From DASXQK01 sp963757155 (GTDB taxonomy: Bacteria > Pseudomonadota > Alphaproteobacteria > Dongiales > Dongiaceae): a DNA stretch of 64,000 nt. Each line of letters starts with the position of its first letter. Position 1 is the first letter of the stretch. The stretch spans positions 1-64,000 of the forward strand of contig CAVWQS010000037.1 in the NCBI GenBank assembly GCA_963757155.1, read 5' to 3'. The notes under the pieces are model-generated. The model ran no database searches and was not told the origin of the DNA. It saw only the letters and a program-made list of their open reading frames with translations. Shown piece by piece: positions 17,290 through 25,909 of this stretch. The position numbers and the translations under genes were made by a program.

Positions 17290-17607
17290 CGGAAAAATCT
17301 GTGCCAGTATCCCACCTGCAATCGCTTGTTGCAGCCCGCCCTCGCCCAATCTCTTCACCGATTGCCGGCCTTAACTCGCGGGCTCCGGACCCCGGGGAGG
17401 GGGAAGAAGGAGGTGGCGTTGCGTCGTTTGATCGGCGTGCGGACTTGAAAGACGCATGGGCGAAGCCGGCCGATCATGCCGGCGAAGGGAGTGCTCGCGA
17501 GCTGGCGATTTCGCGATGGCCCTGTTCGCGGCCTGGAATCCGGCCACACCTCGCCTGACGTATGGCAGACGGCACTAACCCGCGGCTTCGACAAGGGAGG
17601 GTAAGCC

Positions 17608-18363
17608 ATGAAGATCGTCGTCATCGGCGGCACTGGCCTGATTGGCTCCAAGACCGTCGCCATTCTGCGCAAGGGCGGCCACGAAGTGGTCGCGGCCTCA
17701 CCCAATAGCGGCGTCAACACCATCACGGGCGAGGGGCTCAAGGAGGCCCTGGCGGGCGCTGAGGTGGTGATCGACCTCGCCAATTCACCCTCCTTCGAAG
17801 ACAAGGCGGTGCTGGAATTCTTCCAGGCCTCGGGCCGCAACCTCGGCGCGGCGGAGGCCGCAGCGGGGGTCCGCCACCATGTCGCGCTCTCCATCGTCGG
17901 AACCGACCGGACGCCCGACAACGGCTATTTCCGCGCCAAGGTCGCCCAAGAGAAACTGGTCGCGGCCTCGGGCATCCCCTACACCATCATCCGCTCCACC
18001 CAGTTCCTGGAATTCCTCAAAGGCATCGCCGCTTCGGCTGCGGACGGCAACAAGCTCCGGGTTTCGCCGGGCCTTTTCCAGCCCATCGCGGCGGACGACG
18101 TTGCCGTCTTCGTCGCCGATGTGGCGCTCGCGGCACCCCGAAACGGCATCGTCGAGATCGCCGGCCCGGAACGCGCACCCTTCGACGAGATCATCGCCCG
18201 CTATCTCAAGGCGGTCGGCGACCCGCGCCAGGTCGTGCGCGACCCCGAGGCCCGATATTTCGGCGGCCGGGTCGAAGAGCGCTCGCTCGTGCCGCTGGGC
18301 GAGGCGCGCCTCGGCCGCATCGGCTTCGACGAATGGGTCCACCGCTCGCAGGCCGGCGCCTGA
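17608..18363 (+). CDS. NmrA-like NAD(P)-binding protein
   Basis: This 251-residue atypical SDR begins MKIVVIGGTGLIGSKTV, a Rossmann GxxGxxG loop. It lacks a clear YxxxK pair and carries the NmrA-type block GIPYTIIRSTQFLEFLKGIA. Such proteins act as redox sensors or NAD(P)H-dependent reductases. A strong GGGAGGGTAA precedes the ATG. The secreted cupin gene follows at 34 bases and is probably co-transcribed. Confidence 0.82.
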   Translation: MKIVVIGGTGLIGSKTVAILRKGGHEVVAASPNSGVNTITGEGLKEALAGAEVVIDLANSPSFEDKAVLEFFQASGRNLGAAEAAAGVRHHVALSIVGTDRTPDNGYFRAKVAQEKLVAASGIPYTIIRSTQFLEFLKGIAASAADGNKLRVSPGLFQPIAADDVAVFVADVALAAPRNGIVEIAGPERAPFDEIIARYLKAVGDPRQVVRDPEARYFGGRVEERSLVPLGEARLGRIGFDEWVHRSQAGA

Positions 18364-18397
18364 TCCCGCATCCGCTAACCCTAGGAATAGGTGCTCC

Positions 18398-18814
18398 ATG
18401 AAGCGCATCCTCTGCTCGCTGCTTATCGCCAGCCTGCCGTTCGTCAGCGTCCTCGCGGATTCCCCGAAGGACAAGAATGCCAAGGTGACCCTCGTCTACC
18501 AGCACGAGCTGCCGAACGTCCCGGGCAAGAGCATCAAGGGCGTGCTCGTCGAATACGGCCCGGGCGGCTACTCCCCCGGCCACACCCATCCCAAATCCGC
18601 CTTCATCTACGCGACGGTTCTCGAGGGGGCGATCCGCAGCCAGGTCAATGACGGACCGGTGACGGTCTACAAGGCCGGCGAGAGCTTCTCCGAAATGCCC
18701 GGGGACCGCCACGTCGTCAGCGCCAATGCCAGCGAGACGGAGCCGGCCAAGCTCCTGGCGGTGTTCGTCGTCGACACGAGCGAGACGGTACTGACGACCC
18801 CCTTCGGGGACTGA
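18398..18814 (+). CDS. Secreted cupin-domain protein
   Basis: This 138-residue protein has an N-terminal signal (LLIASLPFVSVLA) and one cupin barrel. Metal ligands are visible in YSPGHTHPKSAFIYATVLEG (HxH, then a nearby acidic residue) and PGDRHVVSANAS (the second motif His). It is probably a periplasmic metal-binding cupin of unknown activity. It follows the NmrA-like gene closely. Confidence 0.8.
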   Translation: MKRILCSLLIASLPFVSVLADSPKDKNAKVTLVYQHELPNVPGKSIKGVLVEYGPGGYSPGHTHPKSAFIYATVLEGAIRSQVNDGPVTVYKAGESFSEMPGDRHVVSANASETEPAKLLAVFVVDTSETVLTTPFGD

Positions 18815-18855
18815 GGCTCGATCGCTCTCCGCCCTGTTTTATAGCGGCCCATTTT

Positions 18856-18884
18856 CCCCACTCGACGATATAGTCGAGTGGGAA
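18856..18884. other. Perfect 10-bp hairpin before the oxidase gene
   Basis: CCCACTCGAC (18857-18866), loop GATATA, and GTCGAGTGGG (18873-18882) form a perfect stem that extends by a few bases with one bulge. It lies 42 bases after the cupin stop and overlaps the upstream edge of the oxidase gene. It has no strong U tract, so it could be a terminator for the upstream pair or an operator for the gene that follows. Confidence 0.6.
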
Positions 18885-18913
18885 TGGGCCATGGGAATCA
18901 GGGCACCCTTGAC

Positions 18914-20125
18914 ATGCTGAGGTTGAGCCGCCGGGCGCTGCTGTTGAGCGCGGGAGCGTTGGCCGGATGCGCGGCCGTACCCGGCTCTCGCGGCGGGGTC
19001 GCCCCCGAGGCCGCGCCGGCGCTCGTGCCCATCCGCGCCCAGACGGATCGGATCTTCGACATCGCGGTCTGCCTGCGGCCGTTCCGCGCGGCGGGGCCGA
19101 GGCTGGATGTCGAGCATGTCGGCGACACGCTGGTGGTGCACAACTACGGCCATGGCGGCAGCGGCTGGTCGCTCTCCTGGGGCTCCGGCGCCGTGGCGGT
19201 GCGCAAGGCGATGGCGAGCAGCCCGCGCGAGGTCGCGGTCATCGGCTGCGGCGTTCTCGGCCTCACCGCCGCGATCCTCGCGCAGCGCGCCGGCGCGAAG
19301 GTCACGATCTACGCGCGCGAGCTGCTGCCCGAGACGCCGTCGGCCCGAGCGACGGGTGCCTGGACGCCGGACTCGCGCATCGCGCTCGCCGACGCCGCAC
19401 CGCCGGATTTCGCGGGCTTGTGGGAAGAGATGGCGCGGCGTGCCTTCAAGATGCACCGGACCTATCTCGGCCTGCCCGGCGATCCCGTGGAATGGACCGA
19501 CTTCTATTCCGTCTCGTCGGCGGAGGAGGAGCGGGACAGCAACAGCGCCGCGACGACGCCGGATCTGGACTTCGCGGAATATCGCCGGCGGATCGCCGAT
19601 CTGATCCCGAAGGCGCGACGGCTGGCGCCCGACGCGGCACCGTTTCGCGCGGACGCCGTCTATCGCAGCGAGAACATGATCTTCAATATCTCGGACTACG
19701 GGCATATTTTGCTGAACGACTTCTTCATCGCCGGCGGCGAATTCAGATATGCCGACTTCCATTCGCCCTCTGAGATCGCGGCCCTGGGGAAGAGCGTGGC
19801 GATCAACTGCACGGGCTATGGCGCCCGCGCGCTGTGGAAGGACGAGACGATCACGCCGGTGCGCGGACAGATCGCGCGGCTGATTCCCCAGCCGGGGGTG
19901 CATTACGGCCTCTCCTACCGCCATGTCTATGTCGTGCCGCGGCGCGATGGGATCGTGGTCCAGGACCTCAGGGGCGGCGACATGAAAGGGTTCGGCGATT
20001 CCGACGAGGCGATCGACCGCGCCGAGGCGGATCATGCCGTGACGACCCTGGCCGAGCTGTTCTCGCCGGCGCACTGGCGCGGCGGGGTGCCGGGCGCAGC
20101 GGGCGGAAGCTCGGAACTTTCCTAG
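18914..20125 (+). CDS. Circularly permuted D-amino-acid-oxidase-like flavoprotein
   Basis: This is a 403-residue FAD-dependent oxidoreductase with a Tat- or lipoprotein-like start (LSRRALLLSAGALAGCA). The FAD Rossmann motif VIGCGVLGLTAA lies about 100 residues in. The block VVHNYGHGGSGWSLSWG, which is normally near the C-terminus of D-amino-acid oxidases, comes before it, so the domain order is permuted. The C-terminal part has NCTGYGARALW and TPVRGQIARL. It should oxidise a D-amino acid or similar amine and release H2O2 outside the cytoplasm. Starts at 18884 (ATG) or 18878 (GTG) are possible. No partner gene is adjacent. Confidence 0.75.
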   Translation: MLRLSRRALLLSAGALAGCAAVPGSRGGVAPEAAPALVPIRAQTDRIFDIAVCLRPFRAAGPRLDVEHVGDTLVVHNYGHGGSGWSLSWGSGAVAVRKAMASSPREVAVIGCGVLGLTAAILAQRAGAKVTIYARELLPETPSARATGAWTPDSRIALADAAPPDFAGLWEEMARRAFKMHRTYLGLPGDPVEWTDFYSVSSAEEERDSNSAATTPDLDFAEYRRRIADLIPKARRLAPDAAPFRADAVYRSENMIFNISDYGHILLNDFFIAGGEFRYADFHSPSEIAALGKSVAINCTGYGARALWKDETITPVRGQIARLIPQPGVHYGLSYRHVYVVPRRDGIVVQDLRGGDMKGFGDSDEAIDRAEADHAVTTLAELFSPAHWRGGVPGAAGGSSELS

Positions 20126-20277
20126 GCCCGAAGGAGGGAAGGCGGCACGAAATGCCGCCACAGTTGTTACTCCCATGATGCGATCTCCGCTGCCAATTAT
20201 CTCCCGACGAAACGGGACATAACCAGAGGAATCAAAAGCCATGACGACATCAGCGAAGAAGGAGCGGAAAGCCCGCC

Positions 20278-21027
20278 ATGCAGCCGCCACCGGTCGTGTC
20301 GCCGCAGGCCTGGGAGGCGGCGCGCCAGCAGCTGCTCGTGAAGGAGAAGGCCGAGACCCGCGCCCGGGACGCCTTGGCCGCCGAACGCCGGCGGATGCCC
20401 TGGATGGAGGTGACGAAGGCCTATGAATTCGAGACGCCTGCCGGCAAGGCCAGCCTGCTGGATCTGTTCGAGGGGCGGCGCCAGCTGATCGTCTACCGCG
20501 CCTTCTTCGAGCCGGGGGTCTTCGGCTGGCCCGACCACGCCTGCCGCGGCTGTTCCATGGTGGCCGACCAGGTCGCCCATGTCGCCCATCTGAACGCCCG
20601 CGACACCACCCTCGTCTTCGTCTCGCGTGCGCCCCAGGCGGATATCGCGCGGCTGAAGGCGCGGATGGGCTGGGAGATACCGTGGTTCACCCTCCGGGAC
20701 AGCTTCGACGCCGACTTCGGCGTGGGCGAGTGGCACGGCACGAATGTGTTCTACCGCGACGGCGACCGCGTCTTCCGCACCTATTTCATCAACAATCGCG
20801 GCGACGAGCAGATGGGGGGCACCTGGAACTACCTCGACATCACGCCGCTGGGCCGGCAGGAGGTGTGGGAGGATTTGCCCGCGGGCTATCCGCAGACGCC
20901 GACCTACAAATGGTGGAACTGGCACGACAGCTACGTCGCCGACGCCGCGCCCGACAAGACATGGGTCGAGGTGTCGGACGTGGGAGAGGCGGCGTTCCGG
21001 AAGAAAGGGGCGGGCGGGAAGGCGTGA
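20278..21027 (+). CDS. DUF899 thioredoxin-like protein
   Basis: This 249-residue protein of the DUF899 family has a thioredoxin-like fold. It shows VSPQAWEAARQQLLVKEKAETRARDALAAERR, then PWMEVTKAYEFETPAGKASLLDLFEGRRQLIVYRAFF and the Cys pair region HACRGCSMVADQV. The ATG at 20278 is used. Another ATG at 20241 lies in a different frame, so either that one is irrelevant or a frameshift separates a short N-terminal extension. A paralogue lies at 32654. The redox substrate is unknown. Confidence 0.8.
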   Translation: MQPPPVVSPQAWEAARQQLLVKEKAETRARDALAAERRRMPWMEVTKAYEFETPAGKASLLDLFEGRRQLIVYRAFFEPGVFGWPDHACRGCSMVADQVAHVAHLNARDTTLVFVSRAPQADIARLKARMGWEIPWFTLRDSFDADFGVGEWHGTNVFYRDGDRVFRTYFINNRGDEQMGGTWNYLDITPLGRQEVWEDLPAGYPQTPTYKWWNWHDSYVADAAPDKTWVEVSDVGEAAFRKKGAGGKA

Positions 21028-21162
21028 GCCCAGTCTGATCCGCGGCGTGCTGATCCGGCCACGGCGGGTATGACCGCCGATCGACCGGGCGTGTCCGTTC
21101 CGTTCAAGACGGGTCGGCACGGCCGCGGAAAGATTGCGGCTCACCAAGCGGAGGACGCGCAG

Positions 21163-21615
21163 ATGCCGGGTGACATCGAGGTGCTGTTCGTCGTCGGGTT
21201 CGGCCCCATCGTGAGGGATGTGGAGGCGAACCTGACGTTGTTCCGGGATACCCTGGGGCTGCCCGTCCGGTCAGGCGCCGATGAGCCGGATTATTTCACC
21301 ACCAACAAACTCGAGGGCGTAAAAAACTTCGGCATGTGGCCCCTCTACAGGGCCGCGATCTCCTGCTTTGGGCAGGCGGCCTGGCCTGCCGATTTGCCCA
21401 CGCCCAATGCCTGGATCGAGTTTGACGTTGCCGACATCGAGGCGGCGACGCGCATGTTGGCGGCGAAGGGGTATCGCGTGCTTGTGGCGCTCCGGCGCGA
21501 ACCATGGGGCCAGACCGTGACGCGGCTGCTCAGCCCAGACGGCGTGCTGGTCGGCGTGACCCTGACGCCCTCCCTGCGGCGTCACTCTACGGGCGCCGCC
21601 GCTTCTCTCTCTTGA
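21163..21615 (+). CDS. VOC family (glyoxalase-like) protein
   Basis: This 150-residue protein is built on two beta-alpha-beta-beta-beta units: VLFVVGFGPIVRDVEANLTLFRDTLGL and AWIEFDVADIEAATRMLAAKGYRVL, with SPDGVLVGVT at the end. This is the layout of glyoxalase/bleomycin-resistance proteins. The start at 21163 has GGAGGA seven bases upstream. It is followed closely by the promoter of the ArsR gene at 21672 and may belong to that neighbourhood functionally. Confidence 0.78.
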   Translation: MPGDIEVLFVVGFGPIVRDVEANLTLFRDTLGLPVRSGADEPDYFTTNKLEGVKNFGMWPLYRAAISCFGQAAWPADLPTPNAWIEFDVADIEAATRMLAAKGYRVLVALRREPWGQTVTRLLSPDGVLVGVTLTPSLRRHSTGAAASLS

Positions 21616-21653
21616 CTCATATATCCCGCTGGTTATAGGTTTCGTCAATAACC
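21612..21653 (+). promoter_or_regulatory. Second ArsR promoter and operator
   Basis: A -35-like TTGACT (21612-21617) and TATAGG (21634-21639) are 16 bases apart. An inverted repeat GGTTAT/ATAACC (21631-21636 and 21648-21653) covers the -10 region, and a further GGGTTAT follows at 21656. The half-site matches the GTTAT/ATAAC of the other ArsR promoter at 13806. Confidence 0.55.
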
Positions 21654-21671
21654 AACGGGTTATCGATCGCG

Positions 21672-21995
21672 ATGCCACGGCCCCACGACATCCTTTTCAA
21701 AACCCTCGGCGATCCCACGCGGCGGGCCATCTTCGAGCAGCTGTGCCGCGAGGGAGAGCAGACGGTGGGCGCGCTGACGGCGGAGGCCGGGGTCTCGCAA
21801 CCGGCGGTCTCGAAGCATCTGGGCGTGCTGAAGCAGGCCGGGCTGGTGCGCGATCGCCACGAGGGCCGCCAGACGCATTATAGCGCCCAGCTCGCTGCCC
21901 TGGCTCCGCTCATCGACTGGACGGGCCAGATGACCGGCTTCTGGGAAAGCCGGTTCGACCATCTCGAAGATCTCCTCAAAAGGATGGACCAATGA
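21672..21995 (+). CDS. ArsR family transcriptional regulator
   Basis: This 107-residue winged-helix regulator has LGDPTRRAIFEQLCREGEQTVGALTAEAGVSQPAVSKHLGVLKQAGLV at residues 11-58, with no metal-binding Cys box. It is the first gene of a three-gene unit, overlapping the SRPBCC gene by four bases. It resembles the regulator at 13836 in size and arrangement. A palindrome overlaps its -10 box, so autorepression is probable. Confidence 0.9.
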   Translation: MPRPHDILFKTLGDPTRRAIFEQLCREGEQTVGALTAEAGVSQPAVSKHLGVLKQAGLVRDRHEGRQTHYSAQLAALAPLIDWTGQMTGFWESRFDHLEDLLKRMDQ

Positions 21996-22399
21996 CCGAT
22001 CGCGACCAAACGCGCTCCGTCGTCGTCGAACGCGAGATTGCTTTTCCGCCGGAAAAGATCTGGCGCGCGCTCACGCAGCCCCATCTGATCGAGGAGTGGC
22101 TGATGACGAACGACTTCAAGCCGGTCGTGGGTCACCGTTTCAATCTTCGCGCGGACTGGGGCGCTGTGGACTGTCAGGTCCAGGACGTCGAGCCGAACAA
22201 GAGGCTGTCCTATACCTGGGATGCTTATGGTCTCGAGAGCGTCGTCACCTGGACTCTCACGCCCACGAGCAAAGGGACGCAGCTGCGCATGGAGCAGACG
22301 GGCTTCCGGCCGGATCAGGAGCAGGCCTACCAGGGCGCCAAGGGCGGGTGGCCGCAGTTCTTTGCCAAGCTGGAACAGGTCTTGGTGCGGACGGATTGA
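21992..22399 (+). CDS. SRPBCC (AHSA1-like) protein
   Basis: This 135-residue helix-grip protein has VEREIAFPPEKIWRALTQPHLIEEWLMTNDFKPVVGHRFNLRADWG, the usual AHSA1 start, and a C-terminal helix QGAKGGWPQFFAKLEQVL. It likely binds a small hydrophobic ligand. It is co-transcribed with the ArsR gene before it and the DUF1801 gene after it. It is the intact counterpart of the broken gene at 14135. Confidence 0.87.
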   Translation: MTDRDQTRSVVVEREIAFPPEKIWRALTQPHLIEEWLMTNDFKPVVGHRFNLRADWGAVDCQVQDVEPNKRLSYTWDAYGLESVVTWTLTPTSKGTQLRMEQTGFRPDQEQAYQGAKGGWPQFFAKLEQVLVRTD

Positions 22400-22411
22400 G
22401 GGGCAAGCAAG

Positions 22412-22807
22412 ATGAAAAAGAGCACAACGGCCGAGGGCCACTCCCCGTCTCGACTGATCGACGGGAGGATCAAGGAGCTCCAGGATTGGCGGGGCAAGAC
22501 GCTCGCCCATATCCGCGCGCTCATCAAACAGGCGGACCCCGAGGTGGTCGAGGAGTGGAAGTGGCGCGGCGTGCCGGTCTGGTCGCACGATGGAATCATC
22601 TGCACCGGCGAGACCTATAAGAGCGTCGTGAAGCTGACCTTCGCCAAGGGCGCTTCGCTCAAGGACCCCAAGGGGCTGTTCAATTCCAGCCTCGAGGGCA
22701 ACACGCGGCGCGCCATCGATATCCACGAGGGCGAGGAGATCGATGAGGCTGCCTTCAAGACGCTGATACGCGCCGCGGCGGCCCTGAACAGCTCAAAGGG
22801 CCGATAA
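22412..22807 (+). CDS. DUF1801 protein
   Basis: This 131-residue protein has the DUF1801 pattern: WRGKTLAHIRALIKQADPEVVEEWKWRGVPVWSHDGIICTGETYKSVVKLTFAKGA, ending with a basic tail. It belongs to the YdhG/YjbR-like fold group, whose role is not established. It is 12 bases after the SRPBCC gene. Its last 15 bases overlap the 3' end of the convergent gene on the other strand. Confidence 0.85.
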   Translation: MKKSTTAEGHSPSRLIDGRIKELQDWRGKTLAHIRALIKQADPEVVEEWKWRGVPVWSHDGIICTGETYKSVVKLTFAKGASLKDPKGLFNSSLEGNTRRAIDIHEGEEIDEAAFKTLIRAAAALNSSKGR

Positions 22808-23374
22808 CACGCGCGGCACGGCGCGCGGCGCCTTCGTCCGCTCGTCGAAGAACGGTGTGGGCCGGTTGAGCCCGCGCAACCACCAGCCGAGCAACTTCGA
22901 CGCGCGGCGGAGGAATAGCCCGGCCGACGGCGCACCGGGCGCATTCGGCGGCAGCGGCCCGACGGCAGAGCCTTCGTAGAGGCGGCAGAGCGGCGGGCCG
23001 AGCAGCTCGTCCCGGGAACGGCCCTCGTGGTCCATGAAGGAATGGATCATGCCGATGACGGGAAAGCCGGGCTTGGCGGGGGTATTGGCAATCGGGGTGC
23101 GGCAACAATCGCTGTACCAGCGCAAGACCTTCTTGGAGAGCTGCAGGCATCGCAGGCTGTCGGTGCCCGCGGTGAGCGTCACGCGCCCGGGCGGCATGTG
23201 GAAGATGTCCGTTCCACCGGCGGGGTCGAGCAGGTCGGCCCGCTCGAGGAAATGGGCGAAGGCCTGGCAGTCCTTGCAGTAGCAGATGAAGCGGAAACCG
23301 CTGGCGGGGGAGAGGCTGCTGGCGACACCGCGCAGGCGGCCGCAGCGGCACCGAAGCGGAAGGTCCAAGGCCAT
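22793..23374 (-). CDS. GFA-like zinc protein (DUF6151 type)
   Basis: This 193-residue protein begins LPLRCRCGRLRGVA and shows ICYCKDCQAFAHFL and YSDCCRTPIANT, a set of Cys pairs like the zinc sites of glutathione-dependent formaldehyde-activating (GFA) proteins. I assign it to the related DUF6151 group from memory. A structural and a catalytic zinc are expected. No substrate can be read from the sequence. It converges on and slightly overlaps the DUF1801 gene. Confidence 0.7.
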   Translation of the reverse strand: MALDLPLRCRCGRLRGVASSLSPASGFRFICYCKDCQAFAHFLERADLLDPAGGTDIFHMPPGRVTLTAGTDSLRCLQLSKKVLRWYSDCCRTPIANTPAKPGFPVIGMIHSFMDHEGRSRDELLGPPLCRLYEGSAVGPLPPNAPGAPSAGLFLRRASKLLGWWLRGLNRPTPFFDERTKAPRAVPRVLSAL

Positions 23375-23460
23375 GGGTCACTCACTCAAGCGGACAGAGC
23401 TCCGTCCGGTCCGATCCCGATCAGGTCCGGTCACGGGCTCGTCCGACGGGGCTTCAACTC

Positions 23461-24153
23461 TCACAAGCTGAGGGATGCGGATATCTGCGGCAAGGGGGCA
23501 GGGGCAAGCGGGGGCAGAATGCCGCTGACGGATCGTGGGCGGAACGACGAAAAATACTGCTGCAGCGCCTGATCCGTCCTGGCCCTGGCTTCGGCGAGGG
23601 CATCCGGACCCTGGGCCGATCCTTCGATGGTGAAGAACGTCAGGTCCTGCAGGCCGATGGTGGCCAGGATGGCTTTCAGATAGGGCGTCAGAAAATCCGG
23701 CTGGCGCGCGCGCTCCCCGGAAAATCTTCCGCCGGAGGACACGGCGACGAAGACGGGGCGGTCGCTGAGGGTGCCCACTTTTCCCTGCGGGGTCACGTTG
23801 AAGGTCCGGCGGACCCGGACGATGTGATCGATCCAGGCCTTCAGCGCCGAGGGCACGGTGAAATTATGCATGGGCGTGCCGATGACCAGGACATCCGCGC
23901 TCTCCAGCTCCTGGATCAGCGCCTCGGACCGGGACATGGAGCCGGCCTGAGCCGTTGCGCCAGACTCTTGTGCCGCGCCCAGGGCGGTCGCGTAGCTCTC
24001 ATCGATATGGGATATCGCGCCGTCGCCGAGCGGGCGGTGCGTCACGACGGCCGTTGGCTCGCTCTTCAGCAAACAGCCGATGATCTTCCGGGAGAGCCTG
24101 TAGCTCTCCGAGATCTGCCCGCGAGGGCTGCAGGTAAGATGCAGGATTTTCAT
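23461..24153 (-). CDS. FMN-dependent NADH-azoreductase-like flavodoxin-fold protein
   Basis: This 230-residue flavodoxin-like oxidoreductase begins MKILHLTCSPRGQISESYRLS (FMN phosphate loop) and shows GTPMHNFTVPSALKAWIDHIVR and VAVSSGGRFSG. This matches AzoR/NAD(P)H dehydrogenase (quinone) proteins, which reduce quinones and azo dyes with FMN. The ATG at 24153 fits the family start; the frame is open 114 bases upstream. The C-terminal tail rich in Pro, Ala and Leu is longer than usual. It is divergent from the MocR regulator at 24355. Confidence 0.82.
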   Translation of the reverse strand: MKILHLTCSPRGQISESYRLSRKIIGCLLKSEPTAVVTHRPLGDGAISHIDESYATALGAAQESGATAQAGSMSRSEALIQELESADVLVIGTPMHNFTVPSALKAWIDHIVRVRRTFNVTPQGKVGTLSDRPVFVAVSSGGRFSGERARQPDFLTPYLKAILATIGLQDLTFFTIEGSAQGPDALAEARARTDQALQQYFSSFRPRSVSGILPPLAPAPLPQISASLSL

Positions 24154-24274
24154 TGTCTGGCCATTTCCGGGCTGGTTCTCAATGCCCATCATTTGCGAAC
24201 CGCATGGCCTGCACCCAAGGTCCATGAATGGAAATTGCGACTGGTCCATGATTTCTGCCGCTTGCATCTTCTAT

Positions 24275-24354
24275 CCCCCTCGCCCTCCGAGGGGGCGAGG
24301 GAGATCGGGTTATGGCATAATGCCTAGGAGCCAATCTGCAAATTGGACTAGTCC
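24275..24354. promoter_or_regulatory. REP-like hairpin and palindromes before the MocR gene
   Basis: A GC hairpin (CCCCCTCGCCCTCCGAGGGGG, from 24275) related to the REP elements at 5041 and 7461 is followed by CCAAT/ATTGG arms (24331-24346). After these comes a perfect palindrome, GGACTAGTCC at 24345-24354, which touches the ATG. Placement suggests autoregulation by the MocR protein and perhaps control of the divergent azoreductase gene. No ribosome site is seen. Confidence 0.55.
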
Positions 24355-25776
24355 ATGACCGTCGCAAAACCCAGCAAGATCTCGCCCTTGGATCCGACGG
24401 CGGCCGAACCCTTTTATCGCCAGATCTACGATCGGTTTCGCGGCGCCATTGCGGGCGGTTTGCTGAATCCGGGCGACCGGATTCCTTCGGCCCGCGCGCT
24501 CACCAAGGAATTGGGTCTGGCACGAGGCACCATCGAGGCCGCTTATTCCTTGCTGGCGGCCGAGGGGTACATCCAGGCCCGCGGCCAGGCGGGGACCATC
24601 GTGGCGCCGGACCTGAAACCGCGAACGCCGGCCGCAAGCAGGATGCCGCCCTCCAAGAGCCGCATCGAGGCGCCCAGCTTCCGGCCGGATTCGATTCTGC
24701 CGTTCCAGATGGGCTTGCCGGCCCTGGATGCGTTTCCGCGGAAGATCTGGGCAAGGCTGGGCGCGCGATGCGTGCGCGCCATGCGGCCCGCCGACATGGT
24801 TCATCCCGTGGTCTCCGGCTTGCCGGCGCTGCGGGCCGAGATCGCAGCCTATCTCCATTTGTCCCGGGGGATCGATTGCGCCCCCGCTCAGATCGTCGTG
24901 ACCTCCGGATACCGCCATAGCATCGCGCTGATCGCTCATGCCCTGTTGAAGGCGGGAGACCGCGTTTGGGTGGAAAATCCGGGATATCCGCCGACGCGGC
25001 AGCTGCTGGGGCATCTGCAGATCGCCGCCGTGCCGGTGCCGGTGGATGGGGAGGGCATGGTGGTCTCCGCCGGACTTAAGGCAGCGCCGCGGGCGCGCGC
25101 CGCCGTGGTCACCCCTGCGCATCAGAGCCCGCTCAGCGTGTCCTTATCCTTACCCCGGCGCCTGGCGCTGCTGGACTGGGCGGCGCGGAACGGCGCCTGG
25201 GTCATCGAGGACGATTACGACGGCGAGTACCGCTATGCCAGCCGCCCCCTGCCGGCGCTGAAGAGCCTGGATCGCGATGGGCGGGTGATCTATTCCGGCA
25301 CCTTCAGCAAAGTGCTTTTTCCCAGCCTTCGGCTTGCTTTTCTCGTCGTGCCGGCGACGCAGGTCGAGCGGTTCGAGAGTATCGGCGAGGCCTTCGCCGG
25401 AGGCAGTCCCGAGCTGACGCAAGCGATCGTCACGGCCTTCATCAGGGAGGGGCATTTCGCGCGGCATATCCAGCGGATGCGCAAGCTCTATGCCGCGCGC
25501 CGGGAAGCAACGGTCGCGGGCCTGGCAAGCGTGCTGGGGAAGCAGATGCGAATCGATCCGCAGCCCGGCGGCATGCATCTGATCCTGCGGCTGCCAGGCC
25601 GACGGTCGGATCGCCGGCTCGTGGCGCGCATGCGGGAGGAAGGACTCTATGCCGAGGCATTGACGGAATGGACGGTCGATGGGGAGGGCGCCTCGGCCTT
25701 GCTTCTCGGTTTCACGAATATTGACTCTCCGGAGACGGCGGAGAGTTTGGGACGGCGGATCTTGCGGTTGATCTGA
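24355..25776 (+). CDS. MocR/PdxR-type GntR regulator with aminotransferase domain
   Basis: This is a 473-residue fusion. Residues about 18-85 form a GntR winged helix (FYRQIYDRFRGAIAGGLLNPGDRIPSARALTKELGLARGTIEAAYSLLAAEGYIQARGQAGTIV is the visible region). The rest is a fold-type I aminotransferase with ENPGYPPTRQLL, DDYDGEYRY and the PLP lysine in SGTFSKVLFPSLRLAF. Such proteins sense PLP or an amino-compound external aldimine and regulate PLP synthesis, GABA or taurine use. The target here is unknown; the divergent azoreductase is one candidate. Confidence 0.88.
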   Translation: MTVAKPSKISPLDPTAAEPFYRQIYDRFRGAIAGGLLNPGDRIPSARALTKELGLARGTIEAAYSLLAAEGYIQARGQAGTIVAPDLKPRTPAASRMPPSKSRIEAPSFRPDSILPFQMGLPALDAFPRKIWARLGARCVRAMRPADMVHPVVSGLPALRAEIAAYLHLSRGIDCAPAQIVVTSGYRHSIALIAHALLKAGDRVWVENPGYPPTRQLLGHLQIAAVPVPVDGEGMVVSAGLKAAPRARAAVVTPAHQSPLSVSLSLPRRLALLDWAARNGAWVIEDDYDGEYRYASRPLPALKSLDRDGRVIYSGTFSKVLFPSLRLAFLVVPATQVERFESIGEAFAGGSPELTQAIVTAFIREGHFARHIQRMRKLYAARREATVAGLASVLGKQMRIDPQPGGMHLILRLPGRRSDRRLVARMREEGLYAEALTEWTVDGEGASALLLGFTNIDSPETAESLGRRILRLI

Positions 25777-25909
25777 ACCGGACAACTGGCTTCCGCGAGC
25801 CGGGGCCGGTTCATCATGGCCTAGTGCGCAAGACGGATCATGGTCCTTCGAAACTGGGCCAAGAGACAACACCTAGAGTCCGTCCATTCCTAGACATGAA
25901 GGCTTCGTC

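Noticed and set aside
17283..17558. 91-codon ORF after the REP element
   Set aside because: Starts within the repeat, lacks a domain, and overlaps frames on the other strand without coding bias.
20241..20426. Separate small gene upstream of the DUF899 gene
   Set aside because: It overlaps the DUF899 frame, which has the family signal; at most it marks an N-terminal frameshift.
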